A stretch of 7,886 nucleotides of DNA, from contig DIVE01000094.1 of assembly GCA_002423265.1 (NCBI GenBank), positions 16,752-24,637 of the forward strand, in the 5' to 3' direction. A program made the position numbers and the translations under genes. Shown in pieces: positions 1-5,866 of the stretch (the first letter of the stretch is position 1; each line of letters starts with the position of its first letter). This DNA is from Methylophilaceae bacterium UBA6140 (GTDB taxonomy: Bacteria; Pseudomonadota; Gammaproteobacteria; Burkholderiales; Methylophilaceae). The notes under the pieces were generated by a model. It was not told the DNA's origin, ran no database searches, and saw only the letters and a list, made by a program, of their open reading frames with translations.

Positions 1-27
1 GGCTATAAAAAGACAATGGAATATCAC

Positions 28-735
28 ATGCAGACTAAATTAAAAGGCTTGTTATTCGCCACCCTGTTCGGGCTGATGCTCTCAGGGTGCGCATCCACCG
101 CCAACAACGATCCGCTGGAAGGCTTCAATCGCGGAGTTTACAAATTCAACGATGTTGCCGACAAGGCTGTCATCAAGCCGGTTGCCGGCGCTTACAAGGC
201 GGTTCTGCCGAGCCCCGTGCGCAGTGGCGTCAACAATTTCTTCAGCAACCTGAATACCTTTGTCTCTGTCATCAATGATCTGTTGCAATTCAAATTCGAC
301 AAAGCCGCAGAAGGTGCCGGCCGCTTTGTCATCAACAGCACATTCGGTATCGCCGGTCTGGTGGATGTCGCTTCCATGGACGGTATTGAAAAACGCAATG
401 AAGACTTCGGCCAGACACTGGGCCATTGGGGCGTCGGTAGCGGCGCCTATATCGTGCTGCCTTTCCTCGGCCCATCGAGCGTTCGTGACACCACAGGCCT
501 GGTGGTCGATACCCTGGCCTTCGACCCGATCAGCTACGTGGAAGACCCGGCAACAAGGAATGTCGCCCGCACCATCAAGCTGATCGACAAGCGCGCGCAA
601 TACCTGCCGGCCAGCGATCTGCTGGACGAAGCAGCGCTCGATCCTTATGCCTTCATGCGTGATGCCTACTTCCAGCGCAGAAACAGTCAGATTCATGATG
701 GCAACGTGCCGATGCTGGAAGAGGATTTCAACTAG
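28..735 (+). CDS. mlaA: MlaA (VacJ) outer-membrane lipoprotein, phospholipid transport
   Basis: Outer-membrane lipoprotein of the Mla pathway, which removes mislaid phospholipids from the outer leaflet and passes them via periplasmic MlaC to the inner-membrane MlaFEDB complex. The protein opens with a lipoprotein signal: basic MQTKLKG, a hydrophobic stretch, then lipobox LSGC with the lipidated Cys at residue 21. The next residue is Ala, not Asp, which fits outer-membrane sorting. Family hallmarks follow: DPLEGFNRGVYKFND just after the lipobox, GAGRFVINSTFGIAGLVD, then EDFGQTLGHWGVGSGAYIVLPFLGPS, and a C-terminal DPYAFMRDAY. At 235 residues it is close to the usual length and looks intact. 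I chose ATG 28 because GGA lies 7 nt upstream and the signal peptide is then of normal length; ATG 16 would add only MEYH. Other mla genes, if linked, lie left of the window. The 3' end is followed by a strong terminator. Confidence 0.95.
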   Translation: MQTKLKGLLFATLFGLMLSGCASTANNDPLEGFNRGVYKFNDVADKAVIKPVAGAYKAVLPSPVRSGVNNFFSNLNTFVSVINDLLQFKFDKAAEGAGRFVINSTFGIAGLVDVASMDGIEKRNEDFGQTLGHWGVGSGAYIVLPFLGPSSVRDTTGLVVDTLAFDPISYVEDPATRNVARTIKLIDKRAQYLPASDLLDEAALDPYAFMRDAYFQRRNSQIHDGNVPMLEEDFN

Positions 736-779
736 CAACGGTTGAATCACGGCAGCTGCAAAAGGCGTCGCCGGAATAG

Positions 780-809
780 AAAAAGCCCTGAGAGTTCAGG
801 GCTTTTTTT
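780..809. terminator. Bidirectional Rho-independent terminator between mlaA and pmbA
   Basis: AGCCCTGA (784-791) pairs perfectly with TCAGGGCT (796-803) around a GAGT loop. Flanking A-run 780-783 pairs with T804-807, giving a stem of up to 12 bp. A run of seven T (803-809) follows on the plus strand, and the A-run 780-784 supplies a U-tract on the minus strand. It lies 44 bp past the mlaA stop and 55 bp past the pmbA stop, so it can end both convergent transcripts. Confidence 0.9.
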
Positions 810-837
810 ACATCCATAGGGCTTTCTACATCCATAG
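799..837. repeat. Imperfect tandem duplication of terminator arm and flank
   Basis: Two adjacent copies of a GGGCTTT...TACATCCATA unit are visible: 799-818 (20 nt, seven T) and 819-836 (18 nt, TTTC). They differ only in the T-run. The 11-mer TACATCCATAG occurs at 809-819 and 827-837. The first copy includes the right arm and T-tract of the terminator, so this looks like a local slippage duplication. Confidence 0.7.
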
Positions 838-860
838 CCGGTTTGCATCGACAACCGGCT
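836..860. other. Hairpin just downstream of the pmbA stop
   Basis: AGCCGGTT (836-843) is perfectly complementary to AACCGGCT (853-860), with a 9-nt loop. It begins 4 nt beyond the pmbA stop codon when read on the minus strand. It has no adjacent T-run on either strand, so it is not a canonical terminator by itself. It may protect the pmbA mRNA 3' end or add to the terminator at 780-809. Confidence 0.5.
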
Positions 861-864
861 TCAT

Positions 865-2220
865 CTATTCACCCGCCACCGTCATGCGTTCGACCAGAAT
901 CGAACCCACCTGCCTCGAACCCTGCACCAGCACGTCATTGCCCAGGGCCACGATACCGTTCAACATTTCCTTCATGTTGCCGGCAATCGTGATCTCCTCC
1001 ACCGGGTAGGCGATCACACCGCTCTCCACCCAGAAGCCGGCTGCGCCGCGCGAATAATCGCCGGTGACCATATTGAGGCCATGACCGAGCAGCTCGGTCA
1101 CCAGCAGGCCGGTGCCCATTTCTTTCAGCATCTGTTCGAAGCCGGGCTGATGCTGCTGTCCGAGCGCATGACGCACCAGCAGATTGTGGTTGCCGCCGGC
1201 GTTGCCGGTCGTCTGCATGCCGAGCTTGCGGGCAGAGTAGCTGGATAAAAGATAGCCCTGCAAAATGCCCTGTTGCACCAGCATGCGCGGTTTTGTCGCG
1301 ACACCTTCGTTATCGAATGCCGAGCTCGCCAACCCTCTTCTCAGATGCGGCTGTTCCTCGATATCGACAATCGGCGAAATAACCTGAGTGCCCAGACTGT
1401 CCAGCAGAAATGACGATTTGCGATAAAGACTGCCGCCCGATACCGCGTTGATCAGGCTCGATATCAGCCCCGATGCGAGCGGTGCTTCGAACAGTACGGG
1501 CACCTGCACCGTCTTCACCCGGCGGCAACCCAGTCGTCTGACGGTACGCTCGCCGGCCAGACGGCCGACGTGTTCCGCCGTATCGAGGTCTTCTGCCGCA
1601 CGCGCGGTGCTATACCAGTAGTCGCGTTGCATGCCGCCGTCAGACTCGGCGATGACCGAGGCGCTAATGCTGTGGCGCGAACTGGGGTAACCGGCGCAGA
1701 AGCCGTTTGAATTGGCATAGACCGAGAGGCCTTCGTAGGTCGATACGCCAGCGCCTTCGGAATTGGTGATACGCGGATCGACCTCGCGCGCGGCGGATTC
1801 GCAACGCCTGGCAATTTCGAGCGCCTGCTCCACATCGATCGTCCAGGGATGGTACAGATCAAGATCGGGGAATTCGGTGGCCAGCAGATCGGCGTCGGCC
1901 AGGCCGCAGAAAGGGTCCTGTGCGGTATAACGGGCGATGTTGCAGGCGGCGGCCACAGTATCTGCCAGCGCCTGCTCCGAAAGGTCAGAGGTGCTGGCGT
2001 GGCCGCGCTGCTGGCCGAAGTAGACCGTGACCGAAACGCCCTTGTCGCGGTTGTATTCTATGGTTTCGGTCTCGCCCATGCGCACCGAAACGTTCTGACC
2101 GATACCGAGGCTGATGTCGGTCTCCGCAGCAGAGGCGCCTGCAGCACGGGCAAGTTGCAGAACGCGGGCACCCATCTCCTGCAACTGCTCCAAAGAATAG
2201 CTGAAACGCGATTCGCTCAT
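865..2220 (-). CDS. pmbA: PmbA/TldE, TldD-TldE protease subunit
   Basis: TldE (PmbA) partners TldD in a cytoplasmic heterodimeric metalloprotease, known in E. coli for microcin B17 maturation and CcdA degradation. The 451-residue product nearly equals the E. coli protein (about 450). Visible family features are the N-terminal domain with IGQNVSVRMGETETIEYNRDKGVSVTVYFG, the core LLVTELLGHGLNMVTGDYSRGAAGFWVESG, the block YPVEEITIAGNMKEML, and the ending GSILVERMTVAGE. I see no HExxxH zinc motif; that is normal, because in this pair it resides in TldD, which is not in the window. The ATG at 2220 has GGA 9 nt upstream (2232-2230 on the minus strand). The gene is divergent from darP, a neighbour pairing that I recall from other betaproteobacteria. 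It reads as complete with no frameshift. Confidence 0.95.
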   Translation of the reverse strand: MSESRFSYSLEQLQEMGARVLQLARAAGASAAETDISLGIGQNVSVRMGETETIEYNRDKGVSVTVYFGQQRGHASTSDLSEQALADTVAAACNIARYTAQDPFCGLADADLLATEFPDLDLYHPWTIDVEQALEIARRCESAAREVDPRITNSEGAGVSTYEGLSVYANSNGFCAGYPSSRHSISASVIAESDGGMQRDYWYSTARAAEDLDTAEHVGRLAGERTVRRLGCRRVKTVQVPVLFEAPLASGLISSLINAVSGGSLYRKSSFLLDSLGTQVISPIVDIEEQPHLRRGLASSAFDNEGVATKPRMLVQQGILQGYLLSSYSARKLGMQTTGNAGGNHNLLVRHALGQQHQPGFEQMLKEMGTGLLVTELLGHGLNMVTGDYSRGAAGFWVESGVIAYPVEEITIAGNMKEMLNGIVALGNDVLVQGSRQVGSILVERMTVAGE

Positions 2221-2234
2221 AAATTCATGTCCAG

Positions 2235-2290
2235 AAAAATCATTTCAAAAGAAGCGCAAAAAAGCCTCTGAAAAGCGTGGTGAAAAAAGC
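2235..2290. promoter_or_regulatory. Regularly spaced A-tracts in the pmbA/darP divergent spacer
   Basis: Five A-tracts occur at 2235-2239, 2247-2250, 2258-2263, 2271-2274 and 2283-2288. Their centres are 11.5 to 13 bp apart, close to but slightly above one helical turn. Three end in AAAAGC (2260-2265, 2271-2276, 2285-2290). Such tracts can bend DNA or act as UP-type promoter elements. The 108-bp spacer must hold promoters for both divergent genes. I could not assign a convincing -35/-10 pair; TATCAT at 2294-2299 is only a possible -10 for darP. Confidence 0.35.
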
Positions 2291-2309
2291 TGTTATCATA
2301 CCTCACCAC
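2277..2309. repeat. Inverted repeat upstream of darP
   Basis: GTGGTGA (2277-2283) and TCACCAC (2303-2309) are perfect inverted 7-mers separated by 19 nt. The right arm lies 19 nt before the darP start and the spacer contains the -10-like TATCAT (2294-2299). This placement would suit an operator or a 5' leader hairpin, but a chance match is possible. Confidence 0.3.
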
Positions 2310-2328
2310 TCTATCTCACACAGTCAGC

Positions 2329-2859
2329 ATGTCAGAACAATCTCAGGAACCGATCAGCAAAACCAAGCGCAAGGCCGAAATGGATGCCTTGCAGGAGCTT
2401 GGCGTCAAACTTACCGAGCTGCCCAACGACAAGCTGGCCAAACTGGATCTGCCTGAACGCCTGCTGGATGCTGTCAAGGAAACCAAACGCATCACTTCCA
2501 ACGGTGCCCTGCGGCGCCAGCGTCAATACTTGGGCAGCCTGATGCGCGAAGTCGAAACCGCGCCCATCATCGACCAGCTCAAGCGCTGGGAGGGCAAGCA
2601 CACGGAAGAAAACGCGCATTTCCACCAGCTTGAGCGCCTGCGTAGCCGCCTGCTGGAAGATGAAAACAGTCTTTCCGCTTTTCTGCGCGACTATCCGCAA
2701 GCCGACAGTCAGCAGATCCGCACGCTGATACGCAACCATCATCGCGAAATCAGCGCCAACAAGCCGCCAAAAAGCAGCCGCGAATTGTTCAAACTGCTGC
2801 GCGAAATCGTCGAATTAGAGCCCGCTGCAGATCCTGAACAGCAGGAAACCGAGGATTAA
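2329..2859 (+). CDS. darP: DarP (YjgA, DUF615) ribosome-associated 50S maturation factor
   Basis: Small, highly charged, helical cytoplasmic protein of the YjgA/DUF615 family. The E. coli member, DarP, binds late 50S precursors and promotes maturation of the peptidyl-transferase region. The 176-residue length is close to the E. coli protein (about 183). The family pattern is clear: an N-terminal SKTKRKAEMDALQELGVKL segment, then LPNDKLAKLDLPERLLDAV, then ITSNGALRRQRQYLGSLMRE, and a C-terminal FKLLREIVE. The protein ends in an acidic tail (DPEQQETED). The start at 2329 has no strong Shine-Dalgarno match, but the family's N-terminus begins here and no other upstream start is credible. The 3' end overlaps the convergent membrane-protein gene by 4 bp, leaving no room for a separate terminator. 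Confidence 0.93.
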   Translation: MSEQSQEPISKTKRKAEMDALQELGVKLTELPNDKLAKLDLPERLLDAVKETKRITSNGALRRQRQYLGSLMREVETAPIIDQLKRWEGKHTEENAHFHQLERLRSRLLEDENSLSAFLRDYPQADSQQIRTLIRNHHREISANKPPKSSRELFKLLREIVELEPAADPEQQETED

Positions 2860-4841
2860 CCGGCGCGCTCTTCCGCCTGCGGCACCTCTGCTCTGGGCGG
2901 CATGAAGAACTCGCGCGGATTACTGCAAAGCCGTTTCACCAGCGCCACCCCCAGACGACGCCACTGCACGAAGCCGACCTTGCGCGACTTCATGGCGACA
3001 TAAAGCGCCAAGCCGAAGCTGACCAGCAGGTTCACGGTGCCGATCAAAAGTACTGCCAGCGCCGCGTAAAGGGCAACGGCCAGCGTCACATCAAACTGCA
3101 GACCAACGAACGAGAACCCGACGAAGGCCGAGGAAAAGGCAATGTGGCGGATATCAACCGGCAGGCCGAGCAAAACGCCGACTGCCGCCATGCCGCCGAG
3201 CAGACAGCCGAAATAGAAATTGCCGGCCAGTGCGCCGAGGTTGTTCTCGACATAGCGCGCCACCTTGTCCAGCCGGTTTTCGCCCAGCAGCATCTGTAGC
3301 CAGCCCAGCGCCCGCAAGCGTTGCGGTATCTTGTTGTAGATCGCCATGTTGTCGTGATAACCGGCAATGAGCCCGGAAAGGAACAGGCAAACGCCGGCGA
3401 TTCCCGCATAGAACAAGGCACCGCTGTGCGCCGGATCAAGCTCGTCCAGCAGTTGATGCGCTTTTTCCGGCGAGACGAAATGCTCTCCGGCAAACAGGTA
3501 GAACAGGCCGGCGATCAGCATCGCCGTGGGCACCGCCAGCGACACATTGCCGATAATGGCGATGGTCTGACTGCGCACGGTCTGCGCAATGATACTGACC
3601 AGATTGTCCATTTCCCGGCTTTTGCCGTCAGAGGCGTCGATGCTCGCTGCAATCGCGGCGGCGGTCATCGCCGGCTGTTTGGTGGCAACAGTGAAATGCA
3701 GAATATGAATCAGGACAAAACCGAGGCCGTAATTGAGGCTGAACAGTATCGCCTCGGTCAACGGCGCGTGATGCTGGTTGCCGGTGACGATCTTGATCAT
3801 CGCCATGACGCCGACGATCACGCCAGCCCCCATGGCCGAGCGCATCAGGGTGAAATATTCGCTGCGCGTCTCGGTAATGTAATGCTCGCCGGTCCGGCTG
3901 GCATTTTCCGTCACCCGCAGCGCCAACAACTCCACGTTCTCGCGCCAGTGCTGGCTGAGGTCGTTCTTGTGACATTCGCCCTGCACCAGCTTCTCGAACA
4001 GCTCGACATAAGCCGCTGCCGGAAATTCCCCTGCACGCAGACTGACCACGATTGCCAACAAGGACTCCAGCCGCCGTATCTGTTGGGAGATACGCTGCAG
4101 CAGGAAGGTGAGATCGATACTGGTGCCGGTTTGCGAGCTGCTGCGCCGGATTTTTCCGATCACCTCCCGGCACTGATCGAGCATGACCAGTATCTGTCTG
4201 GCATCCGCCTCTCCGCTGTCCGTTGCGGAAAGAAACTGCCGTGTTTCGATATTCTGTGTAATGAACGGCGAATCGTGATCTTCCAGCTCGGGATGATTGC
4301 GCAACAGCTCCGGCTCAAGACCAAGCGCGGAAATGCGGTAAGACAACACCTCTACCGCATCCAGCAGATTTTCCTTACTGGCCGCCAGCAACTCCGGCGA
4401 GGCTTCACCAAAACGCAAGGCACCTATCAGCTGCTGCCAGACTTCACTCGGCACCGCTCCGACCCAGCGCTCATCGCTGGATTTCGGAAAAATGGTCGCG
4501 AACATATCCTTCAGATAGCGATTGTCGATCGCCGCCGGCAACAGCTTGTGCCCGAGCCGGCGCCAGAGCTCGCTAAAAAAACCGGTACTCGGCTGGATAC
4601 CGGAATCGACGAACAGCGATACCGGCCTGTGCATCGCAAGCAAACGCAATATCGCATCGCGCAGCGCCTCCGCCTTCGCCGGCTCGTTGTTCAGCACATA
4701 GCATAAAGCCTGTACGGCGTGAGTAGCCTGATCCGGCTGACCAAGTCTGCGCGGGCGGATTTCGGCCACCAGATCGGCCAGAAAGTCGGCCTCGCGCCCT
4801 TCGGCGCTGGCATATTTTTCGAGGATATTTTCTATGGTCAT
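2856..4841 (-). CDS. Polytopic membrane protein, Gcr/'site-specific recombinase' (SpecificRecomb) family
   Basis: A 661-residue protein that I assign to the family named after gonococcal Gcr and annotated as putative site-specific recombinase. Its biochemical role is not established as far as I know. Residues 1 to about 330 are soluble and mainly helical, rich in charged residues (for example RQILVMLDQCREVIGKIRR). The C-terminal half is an integral membrane region with likely helices near 334-352, 361-383, 427-451, 475-494, 536-560, 565-583 and 585-617; the last may be two helices. The motif GLIAGYHDNMAIYNKIPQRL (about 490-509) and NNLGALAGNFYFGCLLGG stand out as probable family signatures. 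I see neither a tyrosine-recombinase R-H-R-Y pattern nor a serine-recombinase N-terminal domain. I chose ATG 4841 (MTIENILEKY); the open frame extends to ATG 4931, but that extra N-terminus is Arg/Pro-rich and overlaps hairpins. The PDZ gene lies 106 bp upstream on the same strand. Confidence 0.8.
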   Translation of the reverse strand: MTIENILEKYASAEGREADFLADLVAEIRPRRLGQPDQATHAVQALCYVLNNEPAKAEALRDAILRLLAMHRPVSLFVDSGIQPSTGFFSELWRRLGHKLLPAAIDNRYLKDMFATIFPKSSDERWVGAVPSEVWQQLIGALRFGEASPELLAASKENLLDAVEVLSYRISALGLEPELLRNHPELEDHDSPFITQNIETRQFLSATDSGEADARQILVMLDQCREVIGKIRRSSSQTGTSIDLTFLLQRISQQIRRLESLLAIVVSLRAGEFPAAAYVELFEKLVQGECHKNDLSQHWRENVELLALRVTENASRTGEHYITETRSEYFTLMRSAMGAGVIVGVMAMIKIVTGNQHHAPLTEAILFSLNYGLGFVLIHILHFTVATKQPAMTAAAIAASIDASDGKSREMDNLVSIIAQTVRSQTIAIIGNVSLAVPTAMLIAGLFYLFAGEHFVSPEKAHQLLDELDPAHSGALFYAGIAGVCLFLSGLIAGYHDNMAIYNKIPQRLRALGWLQMLLGENRLDKVARYVENNLGALAGNFYFGCLLGGMAAVGVLLGLPVDIRHIAFSSAFVGFSFVGLQFDVTLAVALYAALAVLLIGTVNLLVSFGLALYVAMKSRKVGFVQWRRLGVALVKRLCSNPREFFMPPRAEVPQAEERAG

Positions 4842-4872
4842 GCGTCTTGCCCGATTATGATTTTTATTGATA

Positions 4873-4895
4873 CCCGGCCGGCAACGCCAGCCGGG
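4873..4895. other. GC-rich hairpin upstream of the membrane-protein gene
   Basis: CCCGGC (4873-4878) pairs with GCCGGG (4890-4895) around an 11-nt loop. It lies 31 nt before the ATG at 4841 on the minus strand. No T-run follows on either strand, so termination is doubtful. It may be a leader structure or a partial attenuator between the PDZ gene and the membrane-protein gene. Confidence 0.4.
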
Positions 4896-4905
4896 CAATA
4901 CAGAC

Positions 4906-4928
4906 CGCTGGCGCGGGACCGGCCAGCG
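4906..4928. other. GC-rich hairpin downstream of the PDZ gene
   Basis: CGCTGGC (4906-4912) is perfectly complementary to GCCAGCG (4922-4928) with a 9-nt loop. It is 19 nt past the PDZ gene stop on the minus strand. There is no adjacent T-tract, so it is more likely an mRNA 3'-end or processing structure than an intrinsic terminator. Confidence 0.45.
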
Positions 4929-4947
4929 CATGTTTCAATTCTACTAC

Positions 4948-5682
4948 TCAGTAAGCCTGATTGAGCGTAAGCGCAGACTTGTAGACCGCGCCATTGCGGA
5001 TGTAATAAACATCCACGGTTTGCCCGGCATAGCGCTTGGCTGCGGCTGTCAGCGCTTCCGGCTTTTCCAGCAGCTCCTCGCCGATGCTCATGATCACGTC
5101 CAGCTCCTGCAAACCGGCTTTTTCCGCGGGCGAGCCCTTGATCACCGCCACCACGACCTGGCCCTGCTCCTTGTCGTCCTTGGCGCTCGGCCGCACGTGC
5201 AGGCCGATCAAAGGCGGCGCCAGTTTTACCCAATAGGAAGCATGGTAGCTGTAACGCACGCCGGACTGTTCGATTTCGCTCAGATCCACGGTATCGGTAT
5301 TCAACTCGCGGGCCTTTTTACGCAGCCTGTCGATCTTGATACTGGCAGGCACATCGCCGCTGCGCGAGGTGGTCACCAGAACCAGATGCGCCTTCACCGC
5401 ACGCGCATGTTCGGTCAGCATTTGCGCCGGCACTTCACCCGCCTCGAAGCTGGAATAACCCAGGAGATCGTAACCGCCTTCCAGCATGCGCTGATAATCG
5501 GCATCCTTGTTCTCGGTTCCCTTGTAAATCTTCGGCTCAGCGTCCTCCGGCGGCAACACCTTGGCACGCAATTCAAGCGCCTTGTAGGCAGCGGCATAAG
5601 GATTCTCGGCATCCGCCGCGCCGGCCTGCAGATTCAATCCAAGCAGGGCAACGGTCATCATCAGGGTTGAAATCACGCGCAT
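4948..5682 (-). CDS. Secreted PDZ-domain protein of unknown function
   Basis: A 244-residue protein with a Sec signal peptide: MRVIST, a hydrophobic core MMTVALLGLNL, and a probable cleavage after AGA near residue 22. There is no lipobox Cys, so the mature form should be a soluble periplasmic protein. Residues about 60-110 form an unnamed domain with DYQRMLEGGYDLLGYSSFEAG and an AHLVLVTTSRSGD strand segment. Residues about 155-242 form a C-terminal PDZ domain, with the ligand loop region IGLHV, then VVVAVIKGSPAEKAGLQELDVI and IRNGAVYKSALTL. PDZ domains bind protein C-termini or internal peptides. No protease domain (no GNSGG serine motif, no HExxH) is present, so this looks like an adaptor or binding protein. 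I chose ATG 5682 because it gives a clean signal peptide; ATG 5736 would add 18 polar residues in front of it. It is followed on the same strand by the membrane-protein gene. Confidence 0.8.
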   Translation of the reverse strand: MRVISTLMMTVALLGLNLQAGAADAENPYAAAYKALELRAKVLPPEDAEPKIYKGTENKDADYQRMLEGGYDLLGYSSFEAGEVPAQMLTEHARAVKAHLVLVTTSRSGDVPASIKIDRLRKKARELNTDTVDLSEIEQSGVRYSYHASYWVKLAPPLIGLHVRPSAKDDKEQGQVVVAVIKGSPAEKAGLQELDVIMSIGEELLEKPEALTAAAKRYAGQTVDVYYIRNGAVYKSALTLNQAY

Positions 5683-5795
5683 GTTGTTCTCGTCTCGTCT
5701 GTTATCGGTGCAGAAATCAGGGAATGGTCTCTGCATCCGGGTTAAAGGTGATCAGGCCCGGCTGGTGTTATGATTGAAGCCTGAAGTTATAAAAT

Positions 5796-5817
5796 ATCGG
5801 CTGTTGACATAGCCGAT
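5796..5817. promoter_or_regulatory. Perfect hairpin/operator-like palindrome upstream of mogA
   Basis: ATCGGCT (5796-5802) and AGCCGAT (5811-5817) are perfect inverted repeats around an 8-nt loop. The loop holds TTGACA (5804-5809), an exact consensus -35 hexamer. The best matching -10, TAGACA at 5826-5831 (16-bp spacing), is weak. The element lies between the divergent PDZ gene and mogA, so it could be an operator covering a mogA promoter. It could equally be a leader hairpin of a minus-strand transcript. I cannot assign a regulator. Confidence 0.35.
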
Positions 5818-5866
5818 CCCGAAGATAGACAAGACAGATTCATAAAGTATCCATATGAGACAAGAA

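Noticed and set aside
82..750. Minus-strand open frame (222 codons) opposite mlaA
   Set aside because: The plus strand clearly encodes MlaA with lipobox and family motifs; the antisense product has no family resemblance.
1849..2271. Plus-strand open frame (140 codons) running through the pmbA start and the divergent spacer
   Set aside because: Most of it is antisense to the conserved PmbA N-terminus and the translation resembles no known family.
3321..4706. Long plus-strand open frame (461 codons) antisense to the membrane-protein gene
   Set aside because: It lies fully opposite a well-supported gene, and its translation is His/Arg/Gln-rich with no recognisable domain. It is typical of an antisense frame in GC-rich coding DNA.
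4842..4931. N-terminal extension of the membrane protein to ATG 4931
   Set aside because: The extra 30 residues are Arg/Pro/Trp-rich with no family look and are encoded by the hairpin region. ATG 4841 gives a normal N-terminus.
4867..5670. Plus-strand open frame (267 codons) opposite the PDZ gene
   Set aside because: The minus strand carries a signal peptide and PDZ domain. The plus-strand product is low-complexity (His/Gln/Arg-rich), and its start lies within the hairpin region.
2856..5866. Mobile element or genomic island built around the 'recombinase' gene
   Set aside because: I found no flanking direct or inverted repeats, tRNA, transposase or true integrase, and base composition looks like the neighbours. 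The gene's name alone is not evidence of mobility.
5683..5866. Molybdenum-cofactor riboswitch in the mogA leader
   Set aside because: The leader before mogA is short, and beyond one 7-bp hairpin I see no multi-stem conserved architecture of the Moco RNA motif.
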